Positions 35,897 to 44,673 of a stretch of 64,000 bases of DNA are shown here, in pieces (the stretch's first letter is position 1; each line of letters begins with the position of its first letter). The DNA is taken from contig NZ_JAKGAR010000002.1 in the NCBI RefSeq assembly GCF_021532625.1, positions 804,282 through 868,281 on the forward strand. Reading direction: 5' to 3'. Position numbers and translations under genes: made by a program. The notes beneath the pieces are model-generated. The model had not been told where the DNA came from and made no database searches. It saw nothing but the letters and a program-made list of their open reading frames with translations. This stretch comes from Octadecabacter algicola (GTDB taxonomy: Bacteria; Pseudomonadota; Alphaproteobacteria; Rhodobacterales; Rhodobacteraceae).

Positions 35897-36400
35897 ATGT
35901 CACTCGACCCGCTTTTATCCGCACCGCTTCATATTCAGATCCACGCCGCCGCCGCGCTGATAGCTGTTGGGATTGGTCCACTGCCGCTTTATCGCAAAAA
36001 GAGGGATCGACTACATAAGGTCACTGGCTACATCTGGGTCGTGGCGATGTTTACGGTCGCTGCTTCGGCGTTCTTTATTCACAGCTTTGCGGTGATTGGC
36101 CCATTTAGCCCGTTGCATGGATTCGCGTTGCTGACGTTTTGGTCCCTTTTCACGGGCATGCGCCATATCTTTGCGGGACGGGTTCGCGCGCACCGCGCGA
36201 CGTTCCGTGCGCTTTACTGGTTTGGGTTAATGGGCGCTGGGTCCGCGAACTTTCTGCCGGACCGTCGCATAAATGAAGTTGTATTTGGTGGTTCTGACGG
36301 TCTGGGTTGGATCGTGGTCGGCCTTGCTGCTGTGCTTTTGATTGGGGTCGCTCGTAGTGGTGGCGGCGCAGCAGATCTGTCGTTGGCGCAGCAATCGTAA
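35897..36400 (+). CDS. DUF2306-type membrane protein
   Basis: 167 residues from the ATG at 35897. Four membrane helices (IQIHAAAALIAVGIGPLPLY, VTGYIWVVAMFTVAASAFFIH, FALLTFWSLFTGMRHIF, and the C-terminal GWIVVGLAAVLLIGVA). The pattern of His residues, one in helix 1 (H12), RLHKVTGYIW, and MRHIFAGRVRAHRATFR, matches DUF2306, a family resembling cytochrome b561-like or sensor membrane proteins. Function unknown. It faces away from the LytTR gene across 100 bp, an arrangement seen when a regulator controls its neighbour. Confidence 0.8.
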   Translation: MSLDPLLSAPLHIQIHAAAALIAVGIGPLPLYRKKRDRLHKVTGYIWVVAMFTVAASAFFIHSFAVIGPFSPLHGFALLTFWSLFTGMRHIFAGRVRAHRATFRALYWFGLMGAGSANFLPDRRINEVVFGGSDGLGWIVVGLAAVLLIGVARSGGGAADLSLAQQS

Positions 36401-36469
36401 CAACTTCTGAATTTAACGCTTGAGGTGGGCGCAGTGCTTCGCTAAATGGCGCCTACGCTTTCGGACATC

Positions 36470-36556
36470 GCGGTCGTGGCGGAATTGGTAGACGCGCAGC
36501 GTTGAGGTCGCTGTGAGGTAACACTCGTGGGGGTTCGAGTCCCCCCGACCGCACCA
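36470..36556 (+). tRNA. tRNA-Leu (anticodon GAG)
   Basis: 87 bases. Acceptor stem GCGGTCG / CGACCGC with discriminator A and encoded CCA. Anticodon arm CAGCG-TTGAGGT-CGCTG gives anticodon GAG (reads CUC and CUU). A long variable arm (GTGAGGTAACACTC region) and T arm GGGGG-TTCGAGT-CCCCC fit a class II tRNA-Leu. No integrase or repeated 3' end was seen next to it. Confidence 0.96.
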
Positions 36557-36769
36557 GTCGGAGCATTCCCGATCATTATAGAGTCCTTATTGCCAGTCAT
36601 GCTGACCGTATTGTCGACCCTATTGGGTTGAATTGCGGCTGACGGGCCGTAGCCGTGGCCCTTGGTTTGTAAAAAGCGCGTAAGGATTTCTTTGCCGCGT
36701 GTAAAAAAATGTCGACAGACCGTTCTGGATCTCTATAGTAGTTCGCTAAGATCAGGGGAGGTTGCTAGG

Positions 36770-37807
36770 GTGAGCAAACCGCGCATTAATACGATGGAAG
36801 AATTGTCGGCCGCGATTGGTGTTTCTCGGCCTACATTGTCGCGGTTCTTTCAAGACCCTACGCTTGTTAAGCCGAACACGGTTGCCCGCATTGAGGCGGG
36901 GTTGGCTAAGGTTGAATACATCCCGAACTTCTTTGCGACACGCCTAAATCGGAAGTCGACTGGAATGATTGGCGTCATCATTCCCTATCTGAACGATCTG
37001 TTCTTCACCAAGCTTCTCGAATCGGTTGAGATTGCTGCGATGGAAGCAGGTCTGACGGTTATTACGCAGTGCTCTCACTCTGATCCTGACATCGAAGCGC
37101 GCGCGGCGGAGACCTTTATTTCGATGAATGTTGATGGTGCTTTGGTTGCACCACTTGGGGATCACAGTGATCAGGCCGTTTATCGACGGCTGCAGTCTCG
37201 TCTGCCGTTCGTTATGATGGACTCTCGTCCAAATACGATGCAGGGCGTTGATTTTGTTGGGACAAATCACACCCAAAGTACTGGATTGATCGTCGAGTAC
37301 CTGTGCCGGATCGGTGATCCGCCGGTATTTTTGGCGATGCCACGGGTCAATTTTAACGCACTGGAACGTGAAGCGGCCTATATCGCCAAGATGGAAGAAC
37401 TTGGATTTAAGCCACAGGTTTTGGGTACGGAATTGGTGAACGAGGACTGGCATTTTGAGAAGCATGGAGAAGCGGTACTTGATGCTGAGCTGTCTGCTGG
37501 CCGTCTCGCGGAGCGGTCGATTCTCTGTGCAAATGATCGTTTGGCGATAGGCGCCATTCGCGCTGCGACGCGGCACGGCCTGTTTCCTGGGCGCAGCAAA
37601 GAGGGCGGATTCCGAGTGGCTGGGCATGACGATTATCCGCTCTGCCCCAATATTAACCCTTCGTTGACGACTGTGGCGCAGAATACAGATGCGATTGGGA
37701 AGAAAGCAGTTTCTCGGCTTTTGCAGAAGATTAGCGGTGGTCTTTCAGATGATACGCCGGAGATTACGCTGTTTGACGGTAGTCTAATGTTGCGTGAATC
37801 GGCCTAG
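36770..37807 (+). CDS. LacI-family regulator of the polyol operon
   Basis: 345 residues from a GTG at 36770 with SD AGGGGAGG; the longer frame from 36662 reads through promoter-like DNA. N-terminal LacI helix-turn-helix (NTMEELSAAIGVSRPTLSRFFQDP with hinge RKSTGMIGVIIP), then a periplasmic-binding-protein-like ligand domain ending DNDYP-like in GHDDYPLCPNINPSLTTVAQ. It is probably the repressor of the adjacent smoEFGK-mtlK operon, responding to a polyol such as sorbitol or mannitol; the intergenic operators at 37820-37829 and 37885-37898 are candidate targets. Confidence 0.9.
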   Translation: MSKPRINTMEELSAAIGVSRPTLSRFFQDPTLVKPNTVARIEAGLAKVEYIPNFFATRLNRKSTGMIGVIIPYLNDLFFTKLLESVEIAAMEAGLTVITQCSHSDPDIEARAAETFISMNVDGALVAPLGDHSDQAVYRRLQSRLPFVMMDSRPNTMQGVDFVGTNHTQSTGLIVEYLCRIGDPPVFLAMPRVNFNALEREAAYIAKMEELGFKPQVLGTELVNEDWHFEKHGEAVLDAELSAGRLAERSILCANDRLAIGAIRAATRHGLFPGRSKEGGFRVAGHDDYPLCPNINPSLTTVAQNTDAIGKKAVSRLLQKISGGLSDDTPEITLFDGSLMLRESA

Positions 37808-37819
37808 CTTTGAAACTTT

Positions 37820-37829
37820 CGCTGCAGCG
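37820..37829. promoter_or_regulatory. Candidate LacI-type operator 1
   Basis: CGCTGCAGCG is a perfect 10-bp palindrome flanked by TTT and AAA-containing arms, 28 bp before the -35 box of the smo promoter. LacI-family operators are palindromes of this kind, but no consensus for this regulator is known. Confidence 0.35.
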
Positions 37830-37856
37830 CAGAAAATAGGCAGTTTGAAAACTCTC

Positions 37857-37886
37857 TTGACAGGTGCGGATCTCGACGCCAATATT
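37857..37886 (+). promoter_or_regulatory. smo operon promoter
   Basis: TTGACA at 37857-37862 is a perfect sigma-70 -35 hexamer; AATATT at 37881-37886 is the best -10, with an 18-base spacer. The start codon of smoE follows at 37914 with SD AGGGAGG at 37901-37907. Confidence 0.6.
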
Positions 37887-37898
37887 TACATACGTAAA
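37885..37898. promoter_or_regulatory. Candidate LacI-type operator 2 over the transcription start
   Basis: TTTAC-ATAC-GTAAA is a perfect 5-bp inverted repeat with a 4-base centre that overlaps the -10 box and the probable start of transcription of smoE. Binding here would block RNA polymerase. Ascribed to the LacI-family protein encoded just upstream by position only. Confidence 0.5.
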
Positions 37899-37913
37899 AA
37901 AGGGAGGACATTC

Positions 37914-39206
37914 ATGTCTATTAAGAAAACACTTCTAACCACTGCGGTTGGTTTTAGCCTTACAGCTGGCGCTGCGGCTGCTGACGGCCACACAGAGCTG
38001 ACAATTGCGATCGTAAACAACGGTCACATGATCAACATGCAAACTGTTGCTGAAGCTTACACAGAAGAAACTGGCGTTCAGTTGAACTGGGTTTCTTTGG
38101 AAGAAGGCGTTCTGCGCGAGCAGGTTACTTCTGACACAGCAACTGGTGGTGGCCAGTACGACATCATCAACATCGGCATGCAGGAAGCACCAATCTGGGG
38201 CGCTGCAGGTTGGATTGAACCACTTGAGCTGAGCGACGACTACGACGTGGGTGACCTTCTGCCAGCTATGGCAAACGGTCTGTCTGCTGACGGCACACTC
38301 TACGCGGCACCATTCTACGGTGAATCCTCTATGGTTATGTACCGTAAGGACCTGACAGACGCTGCTGGCGTAACTATCGCTGACAACGACTCTTGGGACA
38401 ACGTGATGGCAGCAGCTGCTGCAATGCACGACCCAGACAACGGCGTTTACGGTGCATGTTTGCGCGGTAAGCCAGGTTGGGGCGACAACATGGCGTTCGT
38501 CACTACAATGGTTAACTCCTTCGGTGGTGCTTGGTTCGACGCTGACATGCGTCCAGCTCTCGACACTGAAGAGTGGAATGCTGCAATCAACTTCTACGTT
38601 GAGCTTCTGGGTACATACGGCCCTCCAGGTTCCGAAGGTAACTCCTTCAACGAAATCCTGGCGCTTTACAACGAAGGCAAGTGTGGCCTGTGGATTGATG
38701 CTACAATCGCTGCTTCTTTCCTTGAAGTAGACGGCGTTGCATACGCACAGTCTCCAAACGCTGGTAACCCAGTCGGTGCAAACTGGCTCTGGGCTTGGGC
38801 AATGGCTGTTCCAACAGGTTCACCAAACTCCGAAGCAGCACACGCGTTCATCGAGTGGGCAACTTCTAAAGAGTACATCCAAGCTGTAGGTAACCACCCA
38901 GACTTCGGTTGGGGTTCTGTTCCAACAGGTACACGTGCGTCCACATATGAAATCGCTGAATTCCAAGCTGCTGCTCCTTTCGCAGCTGCTGAAATGGCAG
39001 CGATTGAATCTGCGGCTCCAGCAGCAACAGACCTGAAGCCATACGTTGGCGTTCAGTTCGCAGCTATCCCAGAATTCCCAGAAGTGGGTACAGCGGTAGC
39101 TCAGGAAATCGCAGCGGCTCTGTCCGGCGCGAAGACTGTAGAAGAAGCACTTGAGGCTTCTCAGGCAGCTGCCGACGCTATCATGAGCGAAGCTGGTTAC
39201 TACTAA
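37914..39206 (+). CDS. smoE: Polyol ABC transporter substrate-binding protein
   Basis: 430 residues from the ATG at 37914, with strong SD AGGGAGG. Signal peptide MSIKKTLLTTAVGFSLTAGAAAA. The mature protein is a family 1 extracellular solute-binding protein (ELTIAIVNNGHMINMQTVAEAYTEETG, YDIINIGMQEAPIWGAAGWI, KYIQ-like EYIQAVGNHPDFGWGSVPTGTR near the end). Together with the permeases, ATPase and mannitol dehydrogenase downstream it matches SmoE of the Rhodobacter sorbitol/mannitol system. Codon choice is strikingly restricted (GCT/GCA, CCA, ACA, GGT), unlike its neighbours, which signals very high expression. A hairpin follows the stop. Confidence 0.92.
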   Translation: MSIKKTLLTTAVGFSLTAGAAAADGHTELTIAIVNNGHMINMQTVAEAYTEETGVQLNWVSLEEGVLREQVTSDTATGGGQYDIINIGMQEAPIWGAAGWIEPLELSDDYDVGDLLPAMANGLSADGTLYAAPFYGESSMVMYRKDLTDAAGVTIADNDSWDNVMAAAAAMHDPDNGVYGACLRGKPGWGDNMAFVTTMVNSFGGAWFDADMRPALDTEEWNAAINFYVELLGTYGPPGSEGNSFNEILALYNEGKCGLWIDATIAASFLEVDGVAYAQSPNAGNPVGANWLWAWAMAVPTGSPNSEAAHAFIEWATSKEYIQAVGNHPDFGWGSVPTGTRASTYEIAEFQAAAPFAAAEMAAIESAAPAATDLKPYVGVQFAAIPEFPEVGTAVAQEIAAALSGAKTVEEALEASQAAADAIMSEAGYY

Positions 39207-39224
39207 AAAGTAGTCTGACCTTCG

Positions 39225-39254
39225 AGAAGACCCGGCCATGTGTCGGGTCTTCTT
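39225..39254 (+). terminator. Hairpin between smoE and smoF
   Basis: AGAAGACCCG / CGGGTCTTCT form a perfect 10-bp stem with a 9-base loop, 19 bp after the smoE stop. The following TACTCTACCCC is a poor T-run, so it may act as partial terminator or as a 3' stabiliser, giving more of the binding protein than of the membrane parts. Confidence 0.7.
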
Positions 39255-39378
39255 ACTCTACCCCCCGTTTCATACGCCAATATGACCTGTGCACGCTGTC
39301 GATTTGACCGGCCTGCGGCTGGCGTGGGGAACCCTAAATTTATTGCTACGCACTTTCACCAAGCTGAGAGACCTCGTC

Positions 39379-40317
39379 ATGGCTAATAGAACAATCCCTC
39401 GTCTTCTACAGACACCAGCTGTCTTGCTGTTGCTCGTCTGGATGCTCGTCCCGCTCGGGATGACGCTATTTTACTCGTTTATTCGTTATGTTTTGAACAG
39501 TACGGTCCGCCCAGAATGGACGACACCGTCGTGGTCAAACTGGCGTGGATTCGGGAACTACGAGTTCGTTCTGAACTCGAAAGATTTCCTTTTCGCGATT
39601 AAGAACAGTTTGTTCATCGTCGGTAGCATTCTATCGCTGACTGTCGTCCTTGGTGTGTTGATCGCCGTATTGATTAACCGCTCGTTCCCGGGCCGTGGCA
39701 TCGTTCGCGTTTTGCTGATCTCACCTTTCTTCGTGATGCCGGCCGTAAACGCGGTTTTGTGGATTAACATGTTGTTGGATCCCGTGCTTGGCCTTCAGGG
39801 GATCGCCGTTGGCGCGATCAACGACATGGCGGCTGGAATGCAAGATGCACCGCTTGTCGGGTGGTTCTTTAACCTTTGGCCTGTCTTGGAGCCGATTTCA
39901 TTCCGTGCGACCCAAACTTCTGCTATCGCCGTCATTATGATGGTCACATGGCAGTGGACGCCATTCGCGGTTCTTATCTTTATGACGTCGTTGCAGTCGG
40001 AAGATCAGCAGCAAAAAGAAGCCGCTGTTCTGGACGGTGCAAGCCGCTGGTCCCAGTTCCGGTTCCTGACCTTGCCGCACCTTGGCCGCCCAATGGCGAT
40101 CGTTGTGATGATCCAAGCGATTTTCCATCTCTCGCTTTATGCTGAGATCGAAATCGTCAGCCGCGGTAACGGCAACAAAAACCTGCCCTACTTGATTGGT
40201 GAATTCACCAACAACAACATCGGTGCCGCAAGCGCCACGGGCATTTTCGCAGTCATTCTCGCCAACATCGTAGCCATCTTCTTGCTGCGCGCTGTTGGTA
40301 AGACATTGATGGAATAA
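39379..40317 (+). CDS. smoF: Polyol ABC transporter permease
   Basis: 312 residues from the ATG at 39379 (MANRTIPRLLQTPAVLLLLVWM); a reading from 39289 would start upstream of a good ribosome site. Six membrane helices. The EAA coupling loop that contacts the ATPase is KEAAVLDGASRWSQFRFLTLPHLG. Binding-protein-dependent transport permease, MalF type. First of two permeases, followed after 12 bp by smoG. Confidence 0.93.
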   Translation: MANRTIPRLLQTPAVLLLLVWMLVPLGMTLFYSFIRYVLNSTVRPEWTTPSWSNWRGFGNYEFVLNSKDFLFAIKNSLFIVGSILSLTVVLGVLIAVLINRSFPGRGIVRVLLISPFFVMPAVNAVLWINMLLDPVLGLQGIAVGAINDMAAGMQDAPLVGWFFNLWPVLEPISFRATQTSAIAVIMMVTWQWTPFAVLIFMTSLQSEDQQQKEAAVLDGASRWSQFRFLTLPHLGRPMAIVVMIQAIFHLSLYAEIEIVSRGNGNKNLPYLIGEFTNNNIGAASATGIFAVILANIVAIFLLRAVGKTLME

Positions 40318-40329
40318 GGGGACATAACA

Positions 40330-41166
40330 ATGGCAATCGTTGCTACAACTTCACGGTTCTCGAAAATCGCTTGGCCAACCCTTGCTTGGGTCGTCGCACT
40401 GATTTTCTTCTTTCCAATCTTTTACATGGTCTTGACCAGCTTCAAGACGGACGCGGATGCGGTTAAGCCCGAATTCCTGTTCAGCTTTACACCGACGCTG
40501 GAAAACTACGCGAACATGACGGAAAACTATGACTATTGGCGCTTTGCGACCAATTCGGTCATCACATCTGTCCTTGCGACTTTGTTTGCTCTCGCTGTTG
40601 GGGTGCCGTGTGCATACGCCATGGCGTTCAACCCAAGCCGCGCGACCAAAGACGTGCTGATGTGGATGCTATCAACAAAGATGCTGCCAGCGGCGGCTGT
40701 TCTTTACCCGATGACATTCCTGACAAAGAACGTTTTTGGGGTCTTTGATACGCACTTTCTGGTCATCCTCGTCCTTTGCTTGATCAACCTTCCGATCGTG
40801 ATCTGGATGTTGTTCACCTACTTCAAGGATATCCCGAAAGACATCATCGAAGCCGGCAAGATGGACGGCCTAACCACATGGGGCGAGGTCAAAGAGATCC
40901 TGATCCCACTGGCGTGGGGCGGTATCGTGTCTACGGCACTCTTGACGTTTATTTTCTGCTGGAACGAGGCCTACTGGACAGTGCGTCTCACTACGATTGA
41001 CGCAGCAACCCTGTCCAAGCTGATCGAGGGCAACCGCGCCCCAGAGGGCTTGTTCTTCGGTCGCTTGTCGGCGGTCTCTACAGCAGCAGTCGGACCAATC
41101 ATCGTCTTGGGTTGGTTCTGTCAGAAACAGTTGGTCTCAGGTTTGACCTTTGGCGCAGTGAAATAA
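40330..41166 (+). CDS. smoG: Polyol ABC transporter permease
   Basis: 278 residues, six membrane helices, MalG type. The EAA loop is [24 protein letters not shown], with the conserved Asp-Gly. N-terminal helix [23 protein letters not shown] is the typical start of MalG-like permeases. It pairs with SmoF to make the translocation pore and hands energy coupling to SmoK. SD GGGGACA lies seven bases before the ATG. Confidence 0.94.
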   Translation: MAIVATTSRFSKIAWPTLAWVVALIFFFPIFYMVLTSFKTDADAVKPEFLFSFTPTLENYANMTENYDYWRFATNSVITSVLATLFALAVGVPCAYAMAFNPSRATKDVLMWMLSTKMLPAAAVLYPMTFLTKNVFGVFDTHFLVILVLCLINLPIVIWMLFTYFKDIPKDIIEAGKMDGLTTWGEVKEILIPLAWGGIVSTALLTFIFCWNEAYWTVRLTTIDAATLSKLIEGNRAPEGLFFGRLSAVSTAAVGPIIVLGWFCQKQLVSGLTFGAVK

Positions 41167-41177
41167 GGAGCGATCTC

Positions 41178-42194
41178 ATGGGAAGCATCGTACTTGATAA
41201 AGTTCAGAAGAAATTTGGCGACGTGGAAGTCATTCCGCCGCTGGATCTTGAAATCAACGACGGCGAGTTCGTGGTATTTGTCGGCCCATCGGGTTGCGGT
41301 AAGTCCACGCTGTTGCGGATGATCGCAGGTCTGGAAGACTTGACCGCCGGTAAGGTTAACATCGACGACAACGACGTCACCGAAGTGTCGCCAGCCAAAC
41401 GTGGGCTGTCGATGGTGTTCCAGTCTTATGCGCTTTACCCGCACATGACGGTTCGCAAAAACATCGCTTTCCCGATGCGGATGGCAAAAGTCCCGCAAGA
41501 CGTGCAGGACGCCAAGATTGAAGCGGCTGCAAAGTCGTTGAACTTGGCTGACTATCTTGACCGTAAGCCGGGCCAATTGTCCGGTGGTCAGCGCCAACGT
41601 GTGGCCATTGGTCGTGCGATTGTTCGTGAACCCTCCGCGTTCTTGTTTGACGAACCACTGTCCAACCTTGATGCGGCACTGCGTGTCGGCATGCGTTTGG
41701 AAATCATGGAACTTCACACCAAACTGAAGACAACCATGATCTACGTGACGCACGACCAAGTCGAAGCGATGACAATGGCTGACAAGATCGTTGTGTTGCA
41801 GGCTGGTGTGATCGAACAGGTCGGTTCCCCACTTGAGCTGTACCACACACCTCGCAACAAGTTTGTTGCGGGTTTCATCGGGTCTCCGAAGATGAACCTG
41901 ATTGAGGGCGAAGAAGCCTCCAAGCATGATGCGACGACAATCGGCATTCGCCCAGAACACGTTTCGGTCTCTACGACCGAAGGTATGTGGAAGGGCACCG
42001 TTGGCGTAGCAGAACACCTTGGTTCGGATACCTTCATCCACGTTCACAATACGGGTTTGGATACGGGCGAAGGTGATTTGTTCACTGTGCGCATCTCGGG
42101 CGACATCGCTGTGTCTCACGGCGATACGGTCTACCTGACGCCACAGATGGACCAGCTGCACAAGTTTGATGCGCAAGGGTTGCGCATCGCGTAA
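41178..42194 (+). CDS. smoK: Polyol ABC transporter ATPase
   Basis: 338 residues from the ATG at 41178, with SD AAGGAG; an earlier in-frame ATG at 41112 lies inside smoG. Walker A is GPSGCGKST (36-44), ABC signature [15 protein letters not shown] starts at about residue 134, Walker [12 protein letters not shown]-loop VTHDQVEAM. The C-terminal 110 residues form the MalK/UgpC-type regulatory domain ([14 protein letters not shown]). It energises import by SmoEFG. An antisense frame of similar length on the minus strand is a shadow. Confidence 0.94.
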   Translation: MGSIVLDKVQKKFGDVEVIPPLDLEINDGEFVVFVGPSGCGKSTLLRMIAGLEDLTAGKVNIDDNDVTEVSPAKRGLSMVFQSYALYPHMTVRKNIAFPMRMAKVPQDVQDAKIEAAAKSLNLADYLDRKPGQLSGGQRQRVAIGRAIVREPSAFLFDEPLSNLDAALRVGMRLEIMELHTKLKTTMIYVTHDQVEAMTMADKIVVLQAGVIEQVGSPLELYHTPRNKFVAGFIGSPKMNLIEGEEASKHDATTIGIRPEHVSVSTTEGMWKGTVGVAEHLGSDTFIHVHNTGLDTGEGDLFTVRISGDIAVSHGDTVYLTPQMDQLHKFDAQGLRIA

Positions 42195-42222
42195 TCGAAA
42201 CTGTTGATCGGTGAATAATACC

Positions 42223-43686
42223 ATGGGGACCAACGTGAAAAACCTAGGCGAACTGCCACAAAGCGTACGCGTGCCGAGCTATGATCGGACTGCTTTATCT
42301 GTCGGGATCGTTCATATCGGTCTGGGCAACTTCCACCGTGCCCATCAGGCATGGTATCTTCACCGGTTGATGGATCAGGGCCTTGCCCATGATTGGGCGA
42401 TTGCGGGGGCAGGGGTGCGCCCCGCAGACGCCAAACAACGTCAAAAGCTCTTGGATCAGGATTGTTTGACAACTTTGATCGAGCTTGACCCCTCTGGTAA
42501 GTCAGCCGAGGTCGTCGGCTCGATGATTGATTTCGTACCTGTCGAACCAGATAACGCGTCCCTGATCGCCCAGATGGCGCAGGAAACGGTCAGGATCGTA
42601 TCTCTCACTGTGACGGAAGGTGGGTATTATCAATCTGTTGAGGGTGGCTTGGACACGGGGCACGCTGACATCGTTCACGATGCGGCGAACCCAGACACGC
42701 CCATAACAGCATTCGGGGCGATGATTGCCGCGCTGAAGCTGAGACGCGCCAATGGCTTTGGCCCGTTCACCTGCCAAAGCTGTGATAACCTTCAGGGCAA
42801 TGGCGATATCCTTCACCAGACCATTGTTGCGCTGGCGGCCTTGTCCGATCCGGACCTTGCAGCTTGGATTGATGAAAACGCGACTTTCCCGAATTCTATG
42901 GTCGATTGCATTGTGCCCGCAACGGGACCCAAGGAGCTTGAGTTAGCTGCGTCGTTCGGGATTGCCGATGCGGTTCCAGTCACGCACGAACCGTTTCGCC
43001 AATGGGTGATTGAAGACAAGTTCTGCGCAGGGCGACCTGACTACGACAAGGTCGGCGCGACGTTTACAGATGACGTTCACGGCTTTGAAGATATGAAGCT
43101 ACGTTTGTTGAACGCGGGCCACCAGATTATCGCGACACCAGGTGAGCTGCTGTCTGTCGAAACGATTGCGGGAACCATGGCGAACCCATTGATCCGCGAT
43201 TTGTTCCGCAAGATCGAAACAACTGAAATCGTCCCGCACGTTCAATCAGTTCCGGGTCTGACGCCGGTGGAATATGTCGATCTGGTTGCAGAGCGTTTTT
43301 CCAACCCAGAAATTTACGACACGACCCGTCGTGTGGCTTTTGACGGATCGTCGCGCCATGCGGGTTTCTTGCACCCGATTATTCGCGATGCCTTGGCGGC
43401 AAATGCACCGATGGAGGGCCTTGCCCTGATCGAAGCACTTTGGGCGCGCATGTGCGCTGGGACACGTGAAGACGGCTCCGAGATAGAAGCCAATGACCCG
43501 TTCTGGGATACTTTGGTCGAGCACGCGAACCTTGCGAAATCTGATCCGGTTAAATGGATCGGGCAAGAACAATACTATGGCACGCTCGCGCAGAACACCG
43601 TTTTTGCAGAGAGTTTTTCCCGCTGGCTTTCCCTCGTTTGGAGCGATGGGACGCAAGCTGCGATTGAAACCTACCTTAAGGGCTAA
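42223..43686 (+). CDS. mtlK: Mannitol 2-dehydrogenase
   Basis: 487 residues from the ATG at 42223; a GTG at 42211 adds four residues. Long-chain polyol dehydrogenase that oxidises D-mannitol (and often D-arabinitol or D-sorbitol) to the ketose with NAD+. The nucleotide-binding loop is GIVHIGLGNFHRAHQAWYL; the catalytic region has KLRLLNAGHQIIATPGELL with the Lys, Asn and His of the active site. The gene closes the operon after smoK (28 bp gap), so imported polyol is oxidised at once, as in Rhodobacter. Confidence 0.93.
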   Translation: MGTNVKNLGELPQSVRVPSYDRTALSVGIVHIGLGNFHRAHQAWYLHRLMDQGLAHDWAIAGAGVRPADAKQRQKLLDQDCLTTLIELDPSGKSAEVVGSMIDFVPVEPDNASLIAQMAQETVRIVSLTVTEGGYYQSVEGGLDTGHADIVHDAANPDTPITAFGAMIAALKLRRANGFGPFTCQSCDNLQGNGDILHQTIVALAALSDPDLAAWIDENATFPNSMVDCIVPATGPKELELAASFGIADAVPVTHEPFRQWVIEDKFCAGRPDYDKVGATFTDDVHGFEDMKLRLLNAGHQIIATPGELLSVETIAGTMANPLIRDLFRKIETTEIVPHVQSVPGLTPVEYVDLVAERFSNPEIYDTTRRVAFDGSSRHAGFLHPIIRDALAANAPMEGLALIEALWARMCAGTREDGSEIEANDPFWDTLVEHANLAKSDPVKWIGQEQYYGTLAQNTVFAESFSRWLSLVWSDGTQAAIETYLKG

Positions 43687-43702
43687 ATCGGCTAAAGCAT
43701 TC

Positions 43703-43732
43703 AAACTGGGGGATTCATAGTTCCCCAGTTTT
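43703..43732. terminator. Bidirectional terminator between mtlK and AEC transporter
   Basis: AAACTGGGG / CCCCAGTTTT, a perfect 9-bp stem with an 11-base loop, ends in TTTT on the plus strand and in AAA (TTT on the minus strand) at the other side. It sits between two convergent genes and can serve both. Confidence 0.75.
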
Positions 43733-43739
43733 GCCGTTT

Positions 43740-44669
43740 CTATGGCAAGAAACTAATCCAGATTGACGTGGTTATGACCGACAACACCGTGCCAAGCAGC
43801 ACGGAGGATGCCGCCACCCGTTTTGCCGTTCCATACATGTTTGCAAAGACATAAGCGTTGGTGCCCGGCGCGACTGCTGCCGTGACCACCGCCGAGCGCA
43901 GGGTCGCAGTGGAAAGGTCAAACCAGTGTACCATCCCCCAGACGATCATCGGATGGATGATGAGAGAAACCACACAAACGAATAGGATCGTGCGCATGTC
44001 CCCCTCGGGGCGGTAGCGATACAGCACGCCGCCTAAGCCGAACAAAGCGGCCGGCAAGGCCGCTCTGGCCATAATTTGTACGGCATCGGTCAACACGGAC
44101 GGCAAGGGAATATTACCGAGGTTCACCGCTAACCCTAGCCCGATCCCCAGCACCATTGCGTTTGAGAACATGGATTTTGCGACCTTCGCAGGCAGTTTGC
44201 GCAGCGCCGTTCCTTGTGCGCGGGCCAGTTCCATCGCCGTAATGCCAAGCATGTAACCAAACGGCGCGTGCACGGCGATAATCGTATAGTTCCCAAGCAG
44301 CGCGCCGGGACCAAAAGCGCGTTCGGTGATCGGTACGCCAAGCAGCAAAGTGTTAGAGAAACAGCAACAAAATGCGATGGCGACACAGTCTTCCCAAGAC
44401 CGATCAAACAAATAGCGTGCGGCCAGAAGCCCAAGAATGAATGCAACAACAACGCCGGCGTAAAAACTAACCAACAATGGCGCGTTGAAATTCTCTCCGA
44501 TGTCCAATGTTGAAATGGCACGAAACAACAGGACTGGGATTGCGAATTTTTGCGCAAACAGCATCAACCCGTCCACGGCATCGTCCGTGAACATCTTGCC
44601 CCAGACCGCCAAGTACCCAGCCCCCAATACGATGAAAACCGGAAGAACAATGACGAGGATGTCTATCAT
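43740..44669 (-). CDS. AEC-family transporter
   Basis: 309 residues with ten membrane helices in two halves. N-terminus LPVFIVLGAGYLAVWGKMFTDDAVDGLMLFAQKFAIPVLLFRAI and second-half motif PGTNAYVFANMYGTAKRVAASSVLLGTVLSV match the auxin-efflux-carrier family, which in bacteria includes malonate, malate and other organic-acid carriers. Substrate unknown. The upstream MBL-fold gene on the same strand ends four bases before the ATG. Confidence 0.9.
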   Translation of the reverse strand: MIDILVIVLPVFIVLGAGYLAVWGKMFTDDAVDGLMLFAQKFAIPVLLFRAISTLDIGENFNAPLLVSFYAGVVVAFILGLLAARYLFDRSWEDCVAIAFCCCFSNTLLLGVPITERAFGPGALLGNYTIIAVHAPFGYMLGITAMELARAQGTALRKLPAKVAKSMFSNAMVLGIGLGLAVNLGNIPLPSVLTDAVQIMARAALPAALFGLGGVLYRYRPEGDMRTILFVCVVSLIIHPMIVWGMVHWFDLSTATLRSAVVTAAVAPGTNAYVFANMYGTAKRVAASSVLLGTVLSVITTSIWISFLP

Positions 44670-44673
44670 GGTT

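Noticed and set aside
36470..36660. Second island at tRNA-Leu
   Set aside because: No integrase near it and no repeat of its 3' end was found in the window.
41121..42233. Long open frame on the minus strand (370 codons)
   Set aside because: It is entirely antisense to smoK, which has all ABC ATPase motifs; the minus-strand protein is His/Arg-rich with no recognisable domain.
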